Shown here: piece by piece, positions 1-9,348 of the stretch
How the letters are laid out: every line of letters starts with the position of its first letter
Position numbering within the stretch: the stretch's first letter is position 1
NCBI GenBank assembly: GCA_011050675.1
Contig: DRFI01000025.1
Location: 214,669-278,668, forward strand
Source of the DNA: Maribacter sp.
GTDB lineage: Bacteria > Bacteroidota > Bacteroidia > Flavobacteriales > Flavobacteriaceae
Direction: 5' to 3'
DNA length: 64,000 bases
Made by a program: the position numbers and the translations under genes
Notes under the pieces: generated by a model
Told to the model about the DNA's origin: nothing
Database searches by the model: none
The model's input: only the letters and a program-made list of their open reading frames with translations

Positions 1-196
1 GGAATTCTTTTTGAATAATATGGTCATCTATGTTACCATGTACGCCTCTTAGGGGCTTGAATTTTGTTATGGTATCAGTTACATCTAAAGTTCCAATATC
101 ACCGGCATGCCATACTTCATCTGCCCATTTTACATGTTTTAAAATGGCGTCATCTATATGGGAGTGTGTATCAGAAAGTAGAAGAATTTTGGTCAT
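1..196 (-). CDS. YfcE/MJ0936-type metallophosphoesterase, N-terminal part (cut by window edge)
   Basis: Read on the reverse strand from an ATG at 196-194 and open to the window edge, so about 65 N-terminal residues are visible. The sequence begins MTKILLLSDTHSH and continues with AGDIG and RGVHGNIDD. These are the D-x-H, GD and GN(H/I)D metal-binding blocks of the small calcineurin-like phosphoesterases (YfcE/MJ0936 type, usually 160-185 aa). It is transcribed divergently from truA with a 110-bp gap. Family is secure; the natural substrate of this family is often unknown. The C-terminal half lies outside the window. Confidence 0.85.
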   Translation of the reverse strand, partial: MTKILLLSDTHSHIDDAILKHVKWADEVWHAGDIGTLDVTDTITKFKPLRGVHGNIDDHIIQKEF

Positions 197-273
197 TAAT
201 AGTTTAGGTTTGATTAAGATTCAAGTTTGACTTTGAGTAATTGGCTTAAGGTGATTAAACGTATCCTTTTTAA

Positions 274-281
274 TACCTTTG
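274..281 (+). promoter_or_regulatory. Putative -7 promoter box for truA
   Basis: TACCTTTG matches the Bacteroidota -7 consensus TAnnTTTG exactly and lies 25 bp before the truA start, which would give a short leader. No clear TTG -33 element is seen at the ideal distance. Confidence 0.45.
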
Positions 282-306
282 CAGTATACAAAATTAGCAC
301 ATCCTA

Positions 307-1056
307 TTGAGATTCTTCATTCAATTTTCATACTTCGGTAAAGCTTATCATGGTTGGCAGAATCAGCCTAACGCCATAACTGTGCAAGAAGTGCTTGAAA
401 AAGGTATGTCCAAACTTTTGAATGTCCCTATTTCACTTATGGGGGCAGGTCGCACAGATACTGGTGTGCACGCAAAAGTAATGTTTGCCCATTTTGATGT
501 TGATATTTTAGACAACATTCCCGAATACATCTTTAGATTAAATTCTTTTTTGCCAAACGATATTGCTGTTGATCATATTTTTGAAGTTGAGTACGATGCT
601 CATGCTCGTTTTCATGCTACATCGCGCACTTATGAATATCATATTACAAAAAGGAAAGATCCTTTTTCTTCAGATTTAGCTCATTTCGTTAAAAAAGATC
701 TAGACTTGAGGCAAATGAATATAGCTGCAGAGCTTTTGCTTGGAAAGAAAGATTTTGAATGTTTTTCAAAATCTAATACAGATGTTTTTACTAATATTTG
801 TGATTTACAGAAAGCGCAATGGACATTAGAAAATAATACTCTTGTTTTTACGATTACGGCAGATAGATTTCTTAGAAATATGGTTAGAGCTATTGTTGGA
901 ACGCTATTAAATGTTGGATTGGGTAAATATTCCGCCGACTATGTTAATACCATATTAAAAAGCAAGGATAGAACAAAAGCAGGTGTTTCTGTTCCTGCAA
1001 AAGGACTATATTTGACCTCTATTGTTTACCCCAATACTATTTTAAAGAATGGATAA
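307..1056 (+). CDS. truA: tRNA pseudouridine(38-40) synthase TruA
   Basis: Converts uridines 38-40 of the tRNA anticodon arm to pseudouridine in the cytoplasm. The 249-aa length is normal for TruA. The signature GAGRTDTGVHA (about residues 47-57) holds the catalytic Asp, and the FLRNMVRAIVGTL block near residue 195 is typical of the C-terminal half. The start is TTG at 307: an in-frame TAG at 295-297 leaves no upstream ATG, and the N-terminus MRFFIQFSYFGKAYHGWQ fits family starts. Its end overlaps the following ABC transporter gene by 8 bp, so the two are probably co-transcribed. Confidence 0.95.
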   Translation: MRFFIQFSYFGKAYHGWQNQPNAITVQEVLEKGMSKLLNVPISLMGAGRTDTGVHAKVMFAHFDVDILDNIPEYIFRLNSFLPNDIAVDHIFEVEYDAHARFHATSRTYEYHITKRKDPFSSDLAHFVKKDLDLRQMNIAAELLLGKKDFECFSKSNTDVFTNICDLQKAQWTLENNTLVFTITADRFLRNMVRAIVGTLLNVGLGKYSADYVNTILKSKDRTKAGVSVPAKGLYLTSIVYPNTILKNG

Positions 1057-2815
1057 GGATTCTGGCAAAGCATTTGACACTCGTCTTTTTAAACGCTTAT
1101 TAGCCTATACAAAACCGTACAAAATTACTTTTTATGGCGTTGCTTTGGCTGCCATATTGTTGTCTATTTTTGCCATTCTAACACCTTTGATCGTTAAGAA
1201 AATAATTGATGAAGCTATAAAGGGAAACAACGAGGAAATGCTGTTGTACCTAACGATCGCTATGCTGGTTGTTTTATTAGGGCAGGTAATATGTCAATTA
1301 GCTTTTAATTATTATGCCAACTGGTTAGGAGAGTCTGTTATAAAGGATATCCGTATTGATCTGTTTAAGAAAATGCTCTCATTTAAAATGAAGTATTTTG
1401 ATAATTCTTCATTGGGTGTTTTGGTGACCAGAGCGGTTGCGGACATGCAAAGAATCGGAGAAATTTTCAGTCAAGGCTTTTTTGTAATTGTAGCAGATTT
1501 ACTTAAAATGGTCGTTGCGGCAATTGTTATGCTGTTTATTAACTGGAAACTATCTTTAATTGTTTTTGCCTTATTACCAATAATAGTATATGCTACAAGG
1601 TGGTTTCAGAAAGCAATGAAGGTTGCATTTACCGAAGTTAGGGCAGAGGTTTCTAATTTAAATTCTTTTGTACAAGAACGTATTACGGGAATGAAAATAG
1701 TACAGCTATTTACCCGTGAAAAAATCGAAAGCGACAAGTTTAGAGAGATTAATGAAAAGCATAAAAAGGCCTGGTTAAAAACGGTATGGTACAATTCTAT
1801 ATTCTTTCCAATCGCTGAAATAGTTTCGTCTTTAACCGTAGGGTTGATTGTATGGTATGGAGGGTTACAGAATGTGGCTAACATAACAACTGATATTGCA
1901 GGAACTATTTTTGCCTTTATCATGTTGATCGATTTGTTGTTTAGACCACTACGTCAAATTGCAGATAAGTTCAATACACTACAAATGGGTATGGTGGCTG
2001 CGAATAGAGTATTTAAAATATTAGATACGGACAGCCATATACAGAATGTTGGTTCTTTTGAAAAAGATTTAGTTAACGGAGATATTAAGTTTGAAAATGT
2101 TCGTTTTGGATATTTGGAAGACGAAGAGGTTTTACACGGAGTTTCTTTTGATGTAAAAGCAGGGGAGACCGTCGCTATTGTAGGTGCTACAGGAGCAGGT
2201 AAGAGTACTATTATCAACTTATTAAATAGATTTTACGAAATTAATTCAGGTTCAATAACAGTTGACGGTGTTGATATTAAAGAGTATAAGTTATCTTCTT
2301 TACGTACACATATTGCTGTAGTATTACAGGATGTCTTCTTGTTTGCCGACACGATTGCTAATAATATTTCTTTAAAAAATTCTACTATAAGTGTAGATGA
2401 TATTGAAAATGCTGCCAAGGCTATTGGAGTAGACGAATTTATTACTAGTCTGCCAGGTGGATATCAATATAATGTAAAAGAAAGAGGTGCTATGCTTTCT
2501 AGTGGACAGCGACAATTAATTGCCTTTTTACGTGCTTATGTAAGTAACCCAAGTATTTTAATTTTAGATGAAGCTACATCGTCTGTGGATACTTATTCTG
2601 AGCAATTAATACAATTAGCTACAGATAAAATTACACAGGGTAGAACTTCAATTGTAATCGCCCACCGTTTAGCTACCATTAAGAAAGCAGATAAAATTAT
2701 TGTAATGGATGCCGGTAATATTGTTGAGACAGGCACACATAAAGAACTTCTTAAAAAAGGTGGTTACTATAGTAATCTGTACGAGGCTCAGTTCTTAGCT
2801 GAGGAGGTTGCTTAA
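1049..2815 (+). CDS. ABC transporter, fused permease and ATPase (MsbA/MdlB-like exporter)
   Basis: A 588-aa half-transporter: six transmembrane helices in the first ~320 residues, then a nucleotide-binding domain. Walker A is GATGAGKST (near residue 380), the signature is LSSGQRQL, Walker B is ILILDEATS and the switch His is in IAHRL. This arrangement is typical of homodimeric or heterodimeric lipid/drug exporters of the MsbA/MdlB/Sav1866 class. The cargo cannot be told from sequence. The start overlaps truA by 8 bp, and its stop abuts the convergent DUF3667 gene directly. Confidence 0.9.
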   Translation: MDKDSGKAFDTRLFKRLLAYTKPYKITFYGVALAAILLSIFAILTPLIVKKIIDEAIKGNNEEMLLYLTIAMLVVLLGQVICQLAFNYYANWLGESVIKDIRIDLFKKMLSFKMKYFDNSSLGVLVTRAVADMQRIGEIFSQGFFVIVADLLKMVVAAIVMLFINWKLSLIVFALLPIIVYATRWFQKAMKVAFTEVRAEVSNLNSFVQERITGMKIVQLFTREKIESDKFREINEKHKKAWLKTVWYNSIFFPIAEIVSSLTVGLIVWYGGLQNVANITTDIAGTIFAFIMLIDLLFRPLRQIADKFNTLQMGMVAANRVFKILDTDSHIQNVGSFEKDLVNGDIKFENVRFGYLEDEEVLHGVSFDVKAGETVAIVGATGAGKSTIINLLNRFYEINSGSITVDGVDIKEYKLSSLRTHIAVVLQDVFLFADTIANNISLKNSTISVDDIENAAKAIGVDEFITSLPGGYQYNVKERGAMLSSGQRQLIAFLRAYVSNPSILILDEATSSVDTYSEQLIQLATDKITQGRTSIVIAHRLATIKKADKIIVMDAGNIVETGTHKELLKKGGYYSNLYEAQFLAEEVA

Positions 2816-3613
2816 TTACGGAGTCATATTCTGGAAAGTGTCCGTGAAAAAGGCCATGTAAATTGATATTGCGATTATAAAAACTGAAAAAACAGCGCCT
2901 AATAAAACCAGAAATAATAATAATTTAAGTATGGTATGTTTAATGGTAAGATTAAATAGTTTGTAAAATACCCAGGTAAAGAATCCTATTTGAAAAATCA
3001 GATTACTAAAAGAGACGTAATATAGTATTTGAGGATTCCAAATGGTCAACAAGTATAAGGTATTAATGATAATGGACATTTGTGAATACGCATAAATGTT
3101 GATCACAAAATGTTCACTCAGATTAAATTGCTTTTTGTTGATAAATACAAGTCGAGATATCAGCGCTAAGAAAGGAAGCATAGCGATATATACAAGACTT
3201 TGATATTTAAACATGTAAGTGTTTATTTTTTTCTGTAAATCTTGTCCTATTTTTTCTGCTTCGGTCATAGAATCCCCACTTTGATATAGAAAATCAAATT
3301 CTAAAGCATTAGGAAAAAACTCTGTATACACATAAACAAATAGTCCACCAAGGGTAATGGCTATAGTAAAATAGCTGATTGGGTTTAAATACTTTTTTCT
3401 CACTCCGTTTATATAACCACCAATTACGGCATCCGGTTTTGTAAAAAGGTGTTTTAAGGTGGTAAGAAAGGTATTGTCAATGTTGAAAAACCGTTCGGTG
3501 GCATCGTACCATAGATTTTTCACGGTAAGCCTATTTCGAATTACTTTAGATCCACAATCGGGACAATAACTAAAATCTGTTCTTAGATTGTTTTGACAGT
3601 TTTTACATTCCAT
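2816..3613 (-). CDS. DUF3667 zinc-ribbon membrane protein
   Basis: 265 aa. The N-terminus CKNCQ...CPDCG is a four-cysteine zinc ribbon, followed by the DUF3667 core (DATERFFNIDNTFLTTLKHLFTKP and YLNPISYF). About five hydrophobic segments fill the rest (near residues 85-105, 135-155, 175-195, 200-220 and 235-260). The function of DUF3667 is unknown; it is common in Bacteroidota. The ATG overlaps the cdaA stop by one base (TAATG), so it is probably translationally coupled to cdaA. Confidence 0.8.
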   Translation of the reverse strand: MECKNCQNNLRTDFSYCPDCGSKVIRNRLTVKNLWYDATERFFNIDNTFLTTLKHLFTKPDAVIGGYINGVRKKYLNPISYFTIAITLGGLFVYVYTEFFPNALEFDFLYQSGDSMTEAEKIGQDLQKKINTYMFKYQSLVYIAMLPFLALISRLVFINKKQFNLSEHFVINIYAYSQMSIIINTLYLLTIWNPQILYYVSFSNLIFQIGFFTWVFYKLFNLTIKHTILKLLLFLVLLGAVFSVFIIAISIYMAFFTDTFQNMTP

Positions 3614-4398
3614 TAGGTTAAATCTTGCTTGATCATATTGCTTAACTGAGTAATAGAATCATAAAGAACAAATTCACCGTTTTTGATATAGGAGATTAAA
3701 CCGGTTTCCTCACTGACCACTATACTTAGTGCATCTGTTTTTTCACTGATGCCAACGGCAGCTCTGTGTCGTAATCCAAATCTAAGCGGAATATTACGCT
3801 CATTAGAAACAGGAAGGATTACTCTAGTTGCTACAATATAATTTCCTACTATTACTGCAGCGCCATCATGCAACGTGCTGTTTTTATAGAAGATACTTTC
3901 TAGAATTGGTTGGTTAATTTCAATATTCATTCTATCACCCGAACTTTTAATGAAATCTAATGAGTTGCTACGCTCTATTACTAAAATAGCACCTGTTTTA
4001 GTGCTTGCCATTTTTTCACAAGCTTTAATTATAGCGTCTACATCGGTATCTGTAGATATGCCTTCTTGTTTTAAAAACTTAAAGTGTTTTACGAAGTTTC
4101 TTTTATTGGCAAAATTGGTTGACCCAATCATTAATAAGAATTTTCTAATCTCTTGTTGAAAAACGATGATTAGAGCAATAAGTCCCACTTGCATAAAAGC
4201 ACCAACCATGCTGCTGATCATTTGCATGTCTAACAATTCGGTCAGCTTCCAGAAAGCCCAGACTATTACAATTCCAATAAAAATATTGATGGCAACAGAT
4301 CCTCTAACCAACTTATATATGTAGTATAGAAGTACGGCAACAAAAATGATGTCTAAAACATCGGTAATCTTAAAATCAATAAAATTTAAAAAATCCAA
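3613..4398 (-). CDS. cdaA: Diadenylate cyclase CdaA
   Basis: Makes cyclic di-AMP from two ATP. The 261-aa protein has about three N-terminal membrane helices (residues 15-85), then the DisA_N catalytic domain. That domain carries DGAAVI (near residue 178) and RHRAAVG (near 210), the DGA and RHR motifs needed for catalysis. It lies 54 bp downstream of folP on the same strand, a pairing common in Bacteroidota. In Firmicutes the usual partner is glmM/cdaR, which is absent here. Confidence 0.93.
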   Translation of the reverse strand: MDFLNFIDFKITDVLDIIFVAVLLYYIYKLVRGSVAINIFIGIVIVWAFWKLTELLDMQMISSMVGAFMQVGLIALIIVFQQEIRKFLLMIGSTNFANKRNFVKHFKFLKQEGISTDTDVDAIIKACEKMASTKTGAILVIERSNSLDFIKSSGDRMNIEINQPILESIFYKNSTLHDGAAVIVGNYIVATRVILPVSNERNIPLRFGLRHRAAVGISEKTDALSIVVSEETGLISYIKNGEFVLYDSITQLSNMIKQDLT

Positions 4399-4452
4399 TC
4401 GGTACTTTTTTAGTAAAATTAAGAAAATAGATTACATGAAATTAATATAAAC

Positions 4453-5283
4453 TTAGGCATTTAATTGTTCATATAGTTTTACACATTCCAAAGCTTCTTT
4501 TACATCATGTACCCTTAATATGTTTGCACCTTTTTGAAGGCAAACCATATGTAATGCTGTTGTGCCGTTTAAAGCTTTATCAGCAGTAGTTCTTAGTGTC
4601 TTGTAAATCATCGACTTTCTGCTAATACCTGCTAGTATTGGGTGCTCAACAAAATTCATAAGCTCCATTTGCTTTAAAAGCTCATAATTCTGTTCTAAGC
4701 TCTTTGCAAAACCAAAGCCTGGGTCAATTATAATGTCTTTAATTCCTAAAGCTTTTGCAGCTACAAGTCTTTCTGAAAAAAAGGAAAGAACCTCTTTTAG
4801 TATATCATCATAGTTTGTATTTTGTTGCATGTTTTGTGGTGTGCCCCGCATATGCATCATAATATAGGGTACATTCAATTTGGCAACGACGCTTAACATT
4901 TTGTCATCTTGCAATCCTGCAGAAATATCATTAATGATGGCTGCTCCGTTTTCAATACATTCTTTAGCTACATTACTTCTAAATGTATCAATTGATAAAA
5001 TAGTTTTTGGAAACTTTTGCAGAATCAAAGCTACGATAGGTACAATGCGTTTTAGTTCAATTGCCTCATCTACCTCTAAAGCGCCAGGTCTTGTACTGTA
5101 AGCGCCCACATCTATAAATGTGGCGCCCTCGTTTAACATCTTTTCGACCTGATTTAAAATACTGGACTCATCTTTGTATTTTCCGCCATCATAAAAAGAA
5201 TCTGGGGTAACGTTTAAAATACCCATTATTTTGGGCTGGTCTAGTGATATAAGTTTACCGTTGTAATTTATGGTCATTATCAA
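4453..5283 (-). CDS. folP: Dihydropteroate synthase FolP
   Basis: Condenses p-aminobenzoate with hydroxymethyl-dihydropterin diphosphate in folate synthesis. 276 aa, normal for the family. Motifs: ILNVTPDSFYDGG (near residue 22), DVGAYSTRPGA, IIDPGFGFAKS and a C-terminal RVHDV. The second in-frame ATG at 5277 (MTINYNGKLIS) is equally plausible as start, since the first gives only two extra residues. First gene of an apparent folP-cdaA-DUF3667 operon. Confidence 0.95.
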   Translation of the reverse strand: MIMTINYNGKLISLDQPKIMGILNVTPDSFYDGGKYKDESSILNQVEKMLNEGATFIDVGAYSTRPGALEVDEAIELKRIVPIVALILQKFPKTILSIDTFRSNVAKECIENGAAIINDISAGLQDDKMLSVVAKLNVPYIMMHMRGTPQNMQQNTNYDDILKEVLSFFSERLVAAKALGIKDIIIDPGFGFAKSLEQNYELLKQMELMNFVEHPILAGISRKSMIYKTLRTTADKALNGTTALHMVCLQKGANILRVHDVKEALECVKLYEQLNA

Positions 5284-5310
5284 TATTTAATAGGAATTTG
5301 TGGCATTTTC

Positions 5311-5342
5311 CAAGTTTAAACCGTCAATCTTGATGGTTACAA
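5311..5342 (-). promoter_or_regulatory. Putative promoter of folP-cdaA operon
   Basis: On the minus strand TTG (5342-5340) is followed after 21 bp by TAAACTTG (5318-5311), one mismatch from TAnnTTTG. It lies 28 bp before the annotated folP ATG. Confidence 0.35.
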
Positions 5343-5380
5343 TTTTTTAAGCGAAATTTACACAAATTAGAAAGAATTAC

Positions 5381-5929
5381 ATGCTAGATACGGCAAAGGA
5401 ATACGACGAGGTAATTGAGGTTTGTTTAAATCTTTACCAGAAAAAAATGTCAGATTACGGTAGTGCATGGCGAATTTTAAGATTGCCATCACTTACGGAT
5501 CAAATATTCATTAAAGCGCAACGTATACGTGGTCTTCAAGAAAATGATGTCCGTAAAGTTGATGAAGGGGAACGTTCAGAGTTTATCGGTATCATCAATT
5601 ATTCCGTTATGGCATTAATTCAACTTGAATTGGGTGTTGCAGAACAACCAGATTTAGACACAGGGAAAGCGGTGGAATTATATGCTAAGCATATTAAGAT
5701 TACAAAAGAACTTATGTTGAACAAGAACCATGATTATGGTGAAGCTTGGAGGGATATGAGAGTAAGTTCGCTTACAGATTTAATTTTGCAGAAATTACTT
5801 CGTGTAAAGCAGATTGAAGATAACAAAGGAAAAACTTTGGTAAGTGAAGGTATAGATGCAAACTATCAAGACATGATTAATTATGCAGTTTTTGCATTGA
5901 TACATTTAGGTTCAGAATCAGATAAATAA
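5381..5929 (+). CDS. DUF1599 protein with internal duplication
   Basis: 182 aa, predicted soluble. Two copies of the same helical unit are visible: YGSAWRILRLPSLTDQI near residues 23-39 and YGEAWRDMRVSSLTDLI near 122-138. Each is followed by a stretch of the type INYSVMALIQL / INYAVFALIHL. This matches the DUF1599 family, whose role I do not know; the conserved charged residues suggest an enzyme or nucleotide-binding role, which is inference only. It is followed 8 bp later by the BT_3928-like gene. Confidence 0.8.
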   Translation: MLDTAKEYDEVIEVCLNLYQKKMSDYGSAWRILRLPSLTDQIFIKAQRIRGLQENDVRKVDEGERSEFIGIINYSVMALIQLELGVAEQPDLDTGKAVELYAKHIKITKELMLNKNHDYGEAWRDMRVSSLTDLILQKLLRVKQIEDNKGKTLVSEGIDANYQDMINYAVFALIHLGSESDK

Positions 5930-5937
5930 GAGTAATA

Positions 5938-7035
5938 ATGAAGTATTTAGTAGGGGTCGTTAGAATTTTTGTAGGTATTCTTTTTATTATTAGTGGGTTT
6001 ATTAAATTGAATGATCCCGTTGGTTTTTCGTTTAAGCTAGAAGAATATTTTAGTCAAGGTGTTTTAGATCTTCCTTTTTTAACGCCTTTTGCTTTGGCAA
6101 TTTCTATTCTTGTGGTTATTGTAGAGGTAATGGTTGGGGTCATGCTTATTCTGGGGTACAAACGTAAAATTACTGTTTGGACATTACTGGCAATGATTAT
6201 TTTCTTCACCTTCCTAACATTCTACTCGGCTTACTTCAACAAGGTGACCGATTGTGGTTGTTTTGGTGACGCTATAAAACTGACTCCCTGGGAATCGTTT
6301 ACGAAAGATATTATTCTCTTAGTGTTAATTCTAGTAATTTACATTGGTAGAAAATATATTACTCCGTTAGTAAACTCAAAAACGTTGATGACGTTGTTAA
6401 TAGGGTCTTTACTTGCCTGTATAGGTTATGTGTATTACGTATTAAATCATTTGCCTGTTATAGATTTTAGACCATATGAAATTGGTAAAAATATAGAAGA
6501 GGGCATGAGTACGCCAGAAGATGCACCAAAGGCAATCTTTGAATATAAATGGAAATTCAATGTAAACGGCAATCAAGAAATTTATGTCACTAATGGAGAT
6601 TACCCTACTGTAGACGGAGAATTTATTGATGTTGAAACTAGCGAGATTCAGGCAGGGTATGAACCACCTGTTCATGACTTTACAATTGAACAAGAAGGAG
6701 AAGATTTTGCGAGCTCTTTATTACAAGAACCAAAATTGGTCATGGTCATTGCTTATGATTTACGAAAATCTAACCTTGAAGTTTTTAAGGAAATTAAAAC
6801 GATTACGGATATAGCCTTAAAGACAGGTTACAAGGTTATTGGAATGTCGGCTTCTGGTCCTGATCAAACAGATGCATTAAATAAAGAGAACAATCTTGGA
6901 TTCGATTTTTACTTTACCGATGAAACCACATTGAAGACGATAGTAAGATCAAACCCTGGGGTATTGGTTTTAGAAAAAGGTACTATAAAACAAAAAGTTC
7001 ATTATAACGATTTAGAGAATTTAATATTCGAATAA
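5938..7035 (+). CDS. BT_3928-like membrane protein (DoxX/MauE-type domain)
   Basis: 365 aa. Four or five transmembrane helices in the first ~170 residues include the DoxX/MauE pattern with TDCGCFGD (C106 and C108). The ~190-residue C-terminal part is soluble and looks thioredoxin-like in layout but shows no CxxC. The MauE-like half suggests quinone/disulfide redox chemistry in the membrane; this is inferred from family membership. Likely in one operon with DUF1599 and tpiA. Confidence 0.75.
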   Translation: MKYLVGVVRIFVGILFIISGFIKLNDPVGFSFKLEEYFSQGVLDLPFLTPFALAISILVVIVEVMVGVMLILGYKRKITVWTLLAMIIFFTFLTFYSAYFNKVTDCGCFGDAIKLTPWESFTKDIILLVLILVIYIGRKYITPLVNSKTLMTLLIGSLLACIGYVYYVLNHLPVIDFRPYEIGKNIEEGMSTPEDAPKAIFEYKWKFNVNGNQEIYVTNGDYPTVDGEFIDVETSEIQAGYEPPVHDFTIEQEGEDFASSLLQEPKLVMVIAYDLRKSNLEVFKEIKTITDIALKTGYKVIGMSASGPDQTDALNKENNLGFDFYFTDETTLKTIVRSNPGVLVLEKGTIKQKVHYNDLENLIFE

Positions 7036-7075
7036 GATTTTAAACTGAAATAGTATAATTAGAAATTAAAATAAC

Positions 7076-7825
7076 ATGAGAGCAAAGATAGTAGCAGGTA
7101 ACTGGAAGATGAATAAGAATTTAGCTGAAACAGAAGCACTTTTGGCAGAGTTATCGGCAAAATTACCAGATACAAATGCAGAGGTGATGGTAGCACCTAC
7201 ATATGTTAACTTGGCTAGTGCAGTACGTACTTTAGAATCTTCTAAAATAGAAGTTATTGCACAGAATATGCATTATGCAGAAAATGGAGCTTTTACAGGC
7301 GAGATATCTGCCGATATGTTATTGGATATAGGTGTTGAAACAGCAATTATTGGACACTCTGAAAGAAGAGCATATTTTGCTGAAAGTGATGAGATTCTAT
7401 CAAAGAAAGTAATTACAGCTTTAAACAAAGGTATTCGCGTAATGTTCTGCTTTGGTGAAGAATTAGAAGATCGTAAATCTGGTAACCATTTTAAATTGGT
7501 CGAGAGTCAGTTGAAAAATGCTCTATTTAATTTAGAGCCTTCAGCTTGGTCTAATATTGTATTGGCATATGAGCCGGTTTGGGCTATAGGTACTGGTGAG
7601 ACAGCTTCTCCTGAACAAGCTCAAGAAATGCATGCATTCATTCGTAAAACAATTGCAGAAGCTTTTGATGCTACTATAGCAAATAATGTAACCATTTTAT
7701 ACGGTGGTAGTGTTAAGCCTGGTAACGCGGTAGAAATTTTCTCTAAGCCAGATGTTGATGGTGGTTTAATTGGTGGGGCGGCATTAGTTGCTGACGATTT
7801 TATTGCTATAATTAAAGCTATTTAA
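7076..7825 (+). CDS. tpiA: Triosephosphate isomerase
   Basis: Interconverts dihydroxyacetone phosphate and glyceraldehyde 3-phosphate. 249 aa, full length. Visible: AGNWKMNKN at the N-terminus (phosphate-binding Lys), IIGHSERR with the catalytic His, AYEPVWAIGTG with the catalytic Glu, and ILYGGSVKPGN and GGLIGGA near the end. Followed 15 bp later by prmA. Confidence 0.97.
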   Translation: MRAKIVAGNWKMNKNLAETEALLAELSAKLPDTNAEVMVAPTYVNLASAVRTLESSKIEVIAQNMHYAENGAFTGEISADMLLDIGVETAIIGHSERRAYFAESDEILSKKVITALNKGIRVMFCFGEELEDRKSGNHFKLVESQLKNALFNLEPSAWSNIVLAYEPVWAIGTGETASPEQAQEMHAFIRKTIAEAFDATIANNVTILYGGSVKPGNAVEIFSKPDVDGGLIGGAALVADDFIAIIKAI

Positions 7826-7840
7826 GCGAAGTATTTAAAA

Positions 7841-8677
7841 ATGAGTGATACAGTATATATTGAATACCGTTTTACGGTGGAACCTAAAGATCCAGCTTCA
7901 GACCTTCTAATTGCAGAATTGGGTGAAGCTGGTTTTGAAAGTTTTGTTGAAGAAGAAGATGATGTTTTGGCATACATTCAAAAAACTGATTGGTCTGAAA
8001 GTATCTTAGAGGCTGTTCAGATTCTTAATAGTCCTAGGTATAAATTTACTTACGATTATAAAGAGATTGAGCAAGAGAATTGGAATGCCACTTGGGAACA
8101 AAATTTTCAACCTATTATAGTTGATGATATCTGTATGATTAGGGCTCCTTTTCATGACAAGATCAATGTTGAATATGACATTGTTATTGAACCGAAAATG
8201 AGTTTTGGTACAGGTCATCATGAGACAACTCATATGATGCTCCAACATATTTTACAGTTAGATGTAAAAGGTAAAACTGTTCTAGATATGGGGAGCGGTA
8301 CAGGCGTATTGGCTATTCTAGCTGGCATGAGAGGAGCAACGAAAATTGATGCTATAGATATCGATAATTGGTGTTACTTAAATGCTAAAGAGAATGTTGA
8401 GCGTAATAATATGGATTTTATATCTGTGTACGAAGGTGAAGCTGCATTGTTAGAAGGAAAAAAGTACGATTTAATAATAGCAAACATCAATAGAAATATA
8501 TTGTTGGCAGATATACCTAAATATGTACAATCCTTAAATTTAGGAGGGGTATTATTATTAAGTGGCTTTTATACCGAAGACCTAGATATGATTACACAAA
8601 AGTGTGTCGATTCAGAGTTAAAGTTTGAGAAAAACCTTGAACGCAATAATTGGGTTGCAGCAAAATATGTAAATTAG
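7841..8677 (+). CDS. prmA: Ribosomal protein L11 methyltransferase PrmA
   Basis: SAM-dependent methylation of ribosomal protein L11. 278 aa. The motif MSFGTGHHETT (near residue 118) and the SAM site LDMGSGTGVLAILAG (near 148) are typical, as is the IIANINRNIL catalytic-site block. It lies between tpiA and clpS, the usual Flavobacteriaceae order. Confidence 0.95.
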   Translation: MSDTVYIEYRFTVEPKDPASDLLIAELGEAGFESFVEEEDDVLAYIQKTDWSESILEAVQILNSPRYKFTYDYKEIEQENWNATWEQNFQPIIVDDICMIRAPFHDKINVEYDIVIEPKMSFGTGHHETTHMMLQHILQLDVKGKTVLDMGSGTGVLAILAGMRGATKIDAIDIDNWCYLNAKENVERNNMDFISVYEGEAALLEGKKYDLIIANINRNILLADIPKYVQSLNLGGVLLLSGFYTEDLDMITQKCVDSELKFEKNLERNNWVAAKYVN

Positions 8678-8697
8678 ATAGTATTAATTAAATTAAT

Positions 8698-8973
8698 ATG
8701 AGCACTAAAGAAGAAATTTACGAAGAACTACTTTTAGAAGAAGAGACGGTTCAACAAAATGAAATCGTTCTTTTCAATGATGAGGTAAATACATTTGATC
8801 ATGTAATAAATACATTAATTTCTGTTTGCGAACATTCGCCAGAACAAGCAGAGCAATGTTCCTTAATTGTACACTATAAAGGAAAGTGTACTGTAAAGAC
8901 TGGAGAGTACGAGGAGCTTAAACCACAATGTTCGAAATTATTACAGGCGGGTTTAAGTGCAGAGATTACTTAA
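8698..8973 (+). CDS. clpS: ClpS adaptor for ClpAP/ClpCP protease
   Basis: N-end-rule adaptor that hands substrates to Clp ATPases. 91 aa with a disordered acidic N-terminus, then IVLFNDEVNTFDHVI (the ClpS signature with the substrate-binding Asn-Asp region) and a C-terminal ferredoxin-like part. Last gene of its operon; a strong terminator follows. Confidence 0.92.
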   Translation: MSTKEEIYEELLLEEETVQQNEIVLFNDEVNTFDHVINTLISVCEHSPEQAEQCSLIVHYKGKCTVKTGEYEELKPQCSKLLQAGLSAEIT

Positions 8974-9005
8974 AGCTGATATTTTATTAATTATCTATTA
9001 AAATA

Positions 9006-9039
9006 AAAAAGACCCCTCATTTCTATAAGGGGTCTTTTT
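9006..9039. terminator. Intrinsic terminator, probably bidirectional
   Basis: A 12-bp perfect stem (AAAAAGACCCCT at 9006-9017 with its complement at 9028-9039) around a 10-nt loop. It has A-runs on one side and T-runs on the other. It sits between clpS and the convergent small gene, so it can serve both. Confidence 0.9.
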
Positions 9040-9081
9040 ATTAGATTAATCTAAAAAATAAATTATATGATAGATAGAAGT

Positions 9082-9348
9082 TTATACCAATGGTACACCA
9101 TTCAATCTCTTTTCAATCTTCTTCTTTTTCTCGGTTAATCTTTTCATTACGTCCATTAAATTAGAATCCTTAGTTTCTTTATAAACTTCGTTGATGCTCA
9201 AGATAAGTGCTTTCGCCTCTCTCGATGCTTCTACTCGGTCACTAGTGGACATATTGCTCATTTTTCGACTTTCAAATTCCTGAGCTTTTTCAAGTAACTC
9301 CATGTGATGCTTTTTTTTCAAAGTTAACATAATATTCAAATTACGCAA
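9082..9348 (-). CDS. Small basic helical hypothetical protein
   Basis: 88 aa (or 82 aa from the second Met at 9330), rich in Lys and Glu, with heptad-like helices throughout and no membrane segment. I do not recognise a family. Its own codon use resembles the neighbours, and it ends just before the shared terminator. That supports a real gene. Confidence 0.55.
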   Translation of the reverse strand: MRNLNIMLTLKKKHHMELLEKAQEFESRKMSNMSTSDRVEASREAKALILSINEVYKETKDSNLMDVMKRLTEKKKKIEKRLNGVPLV

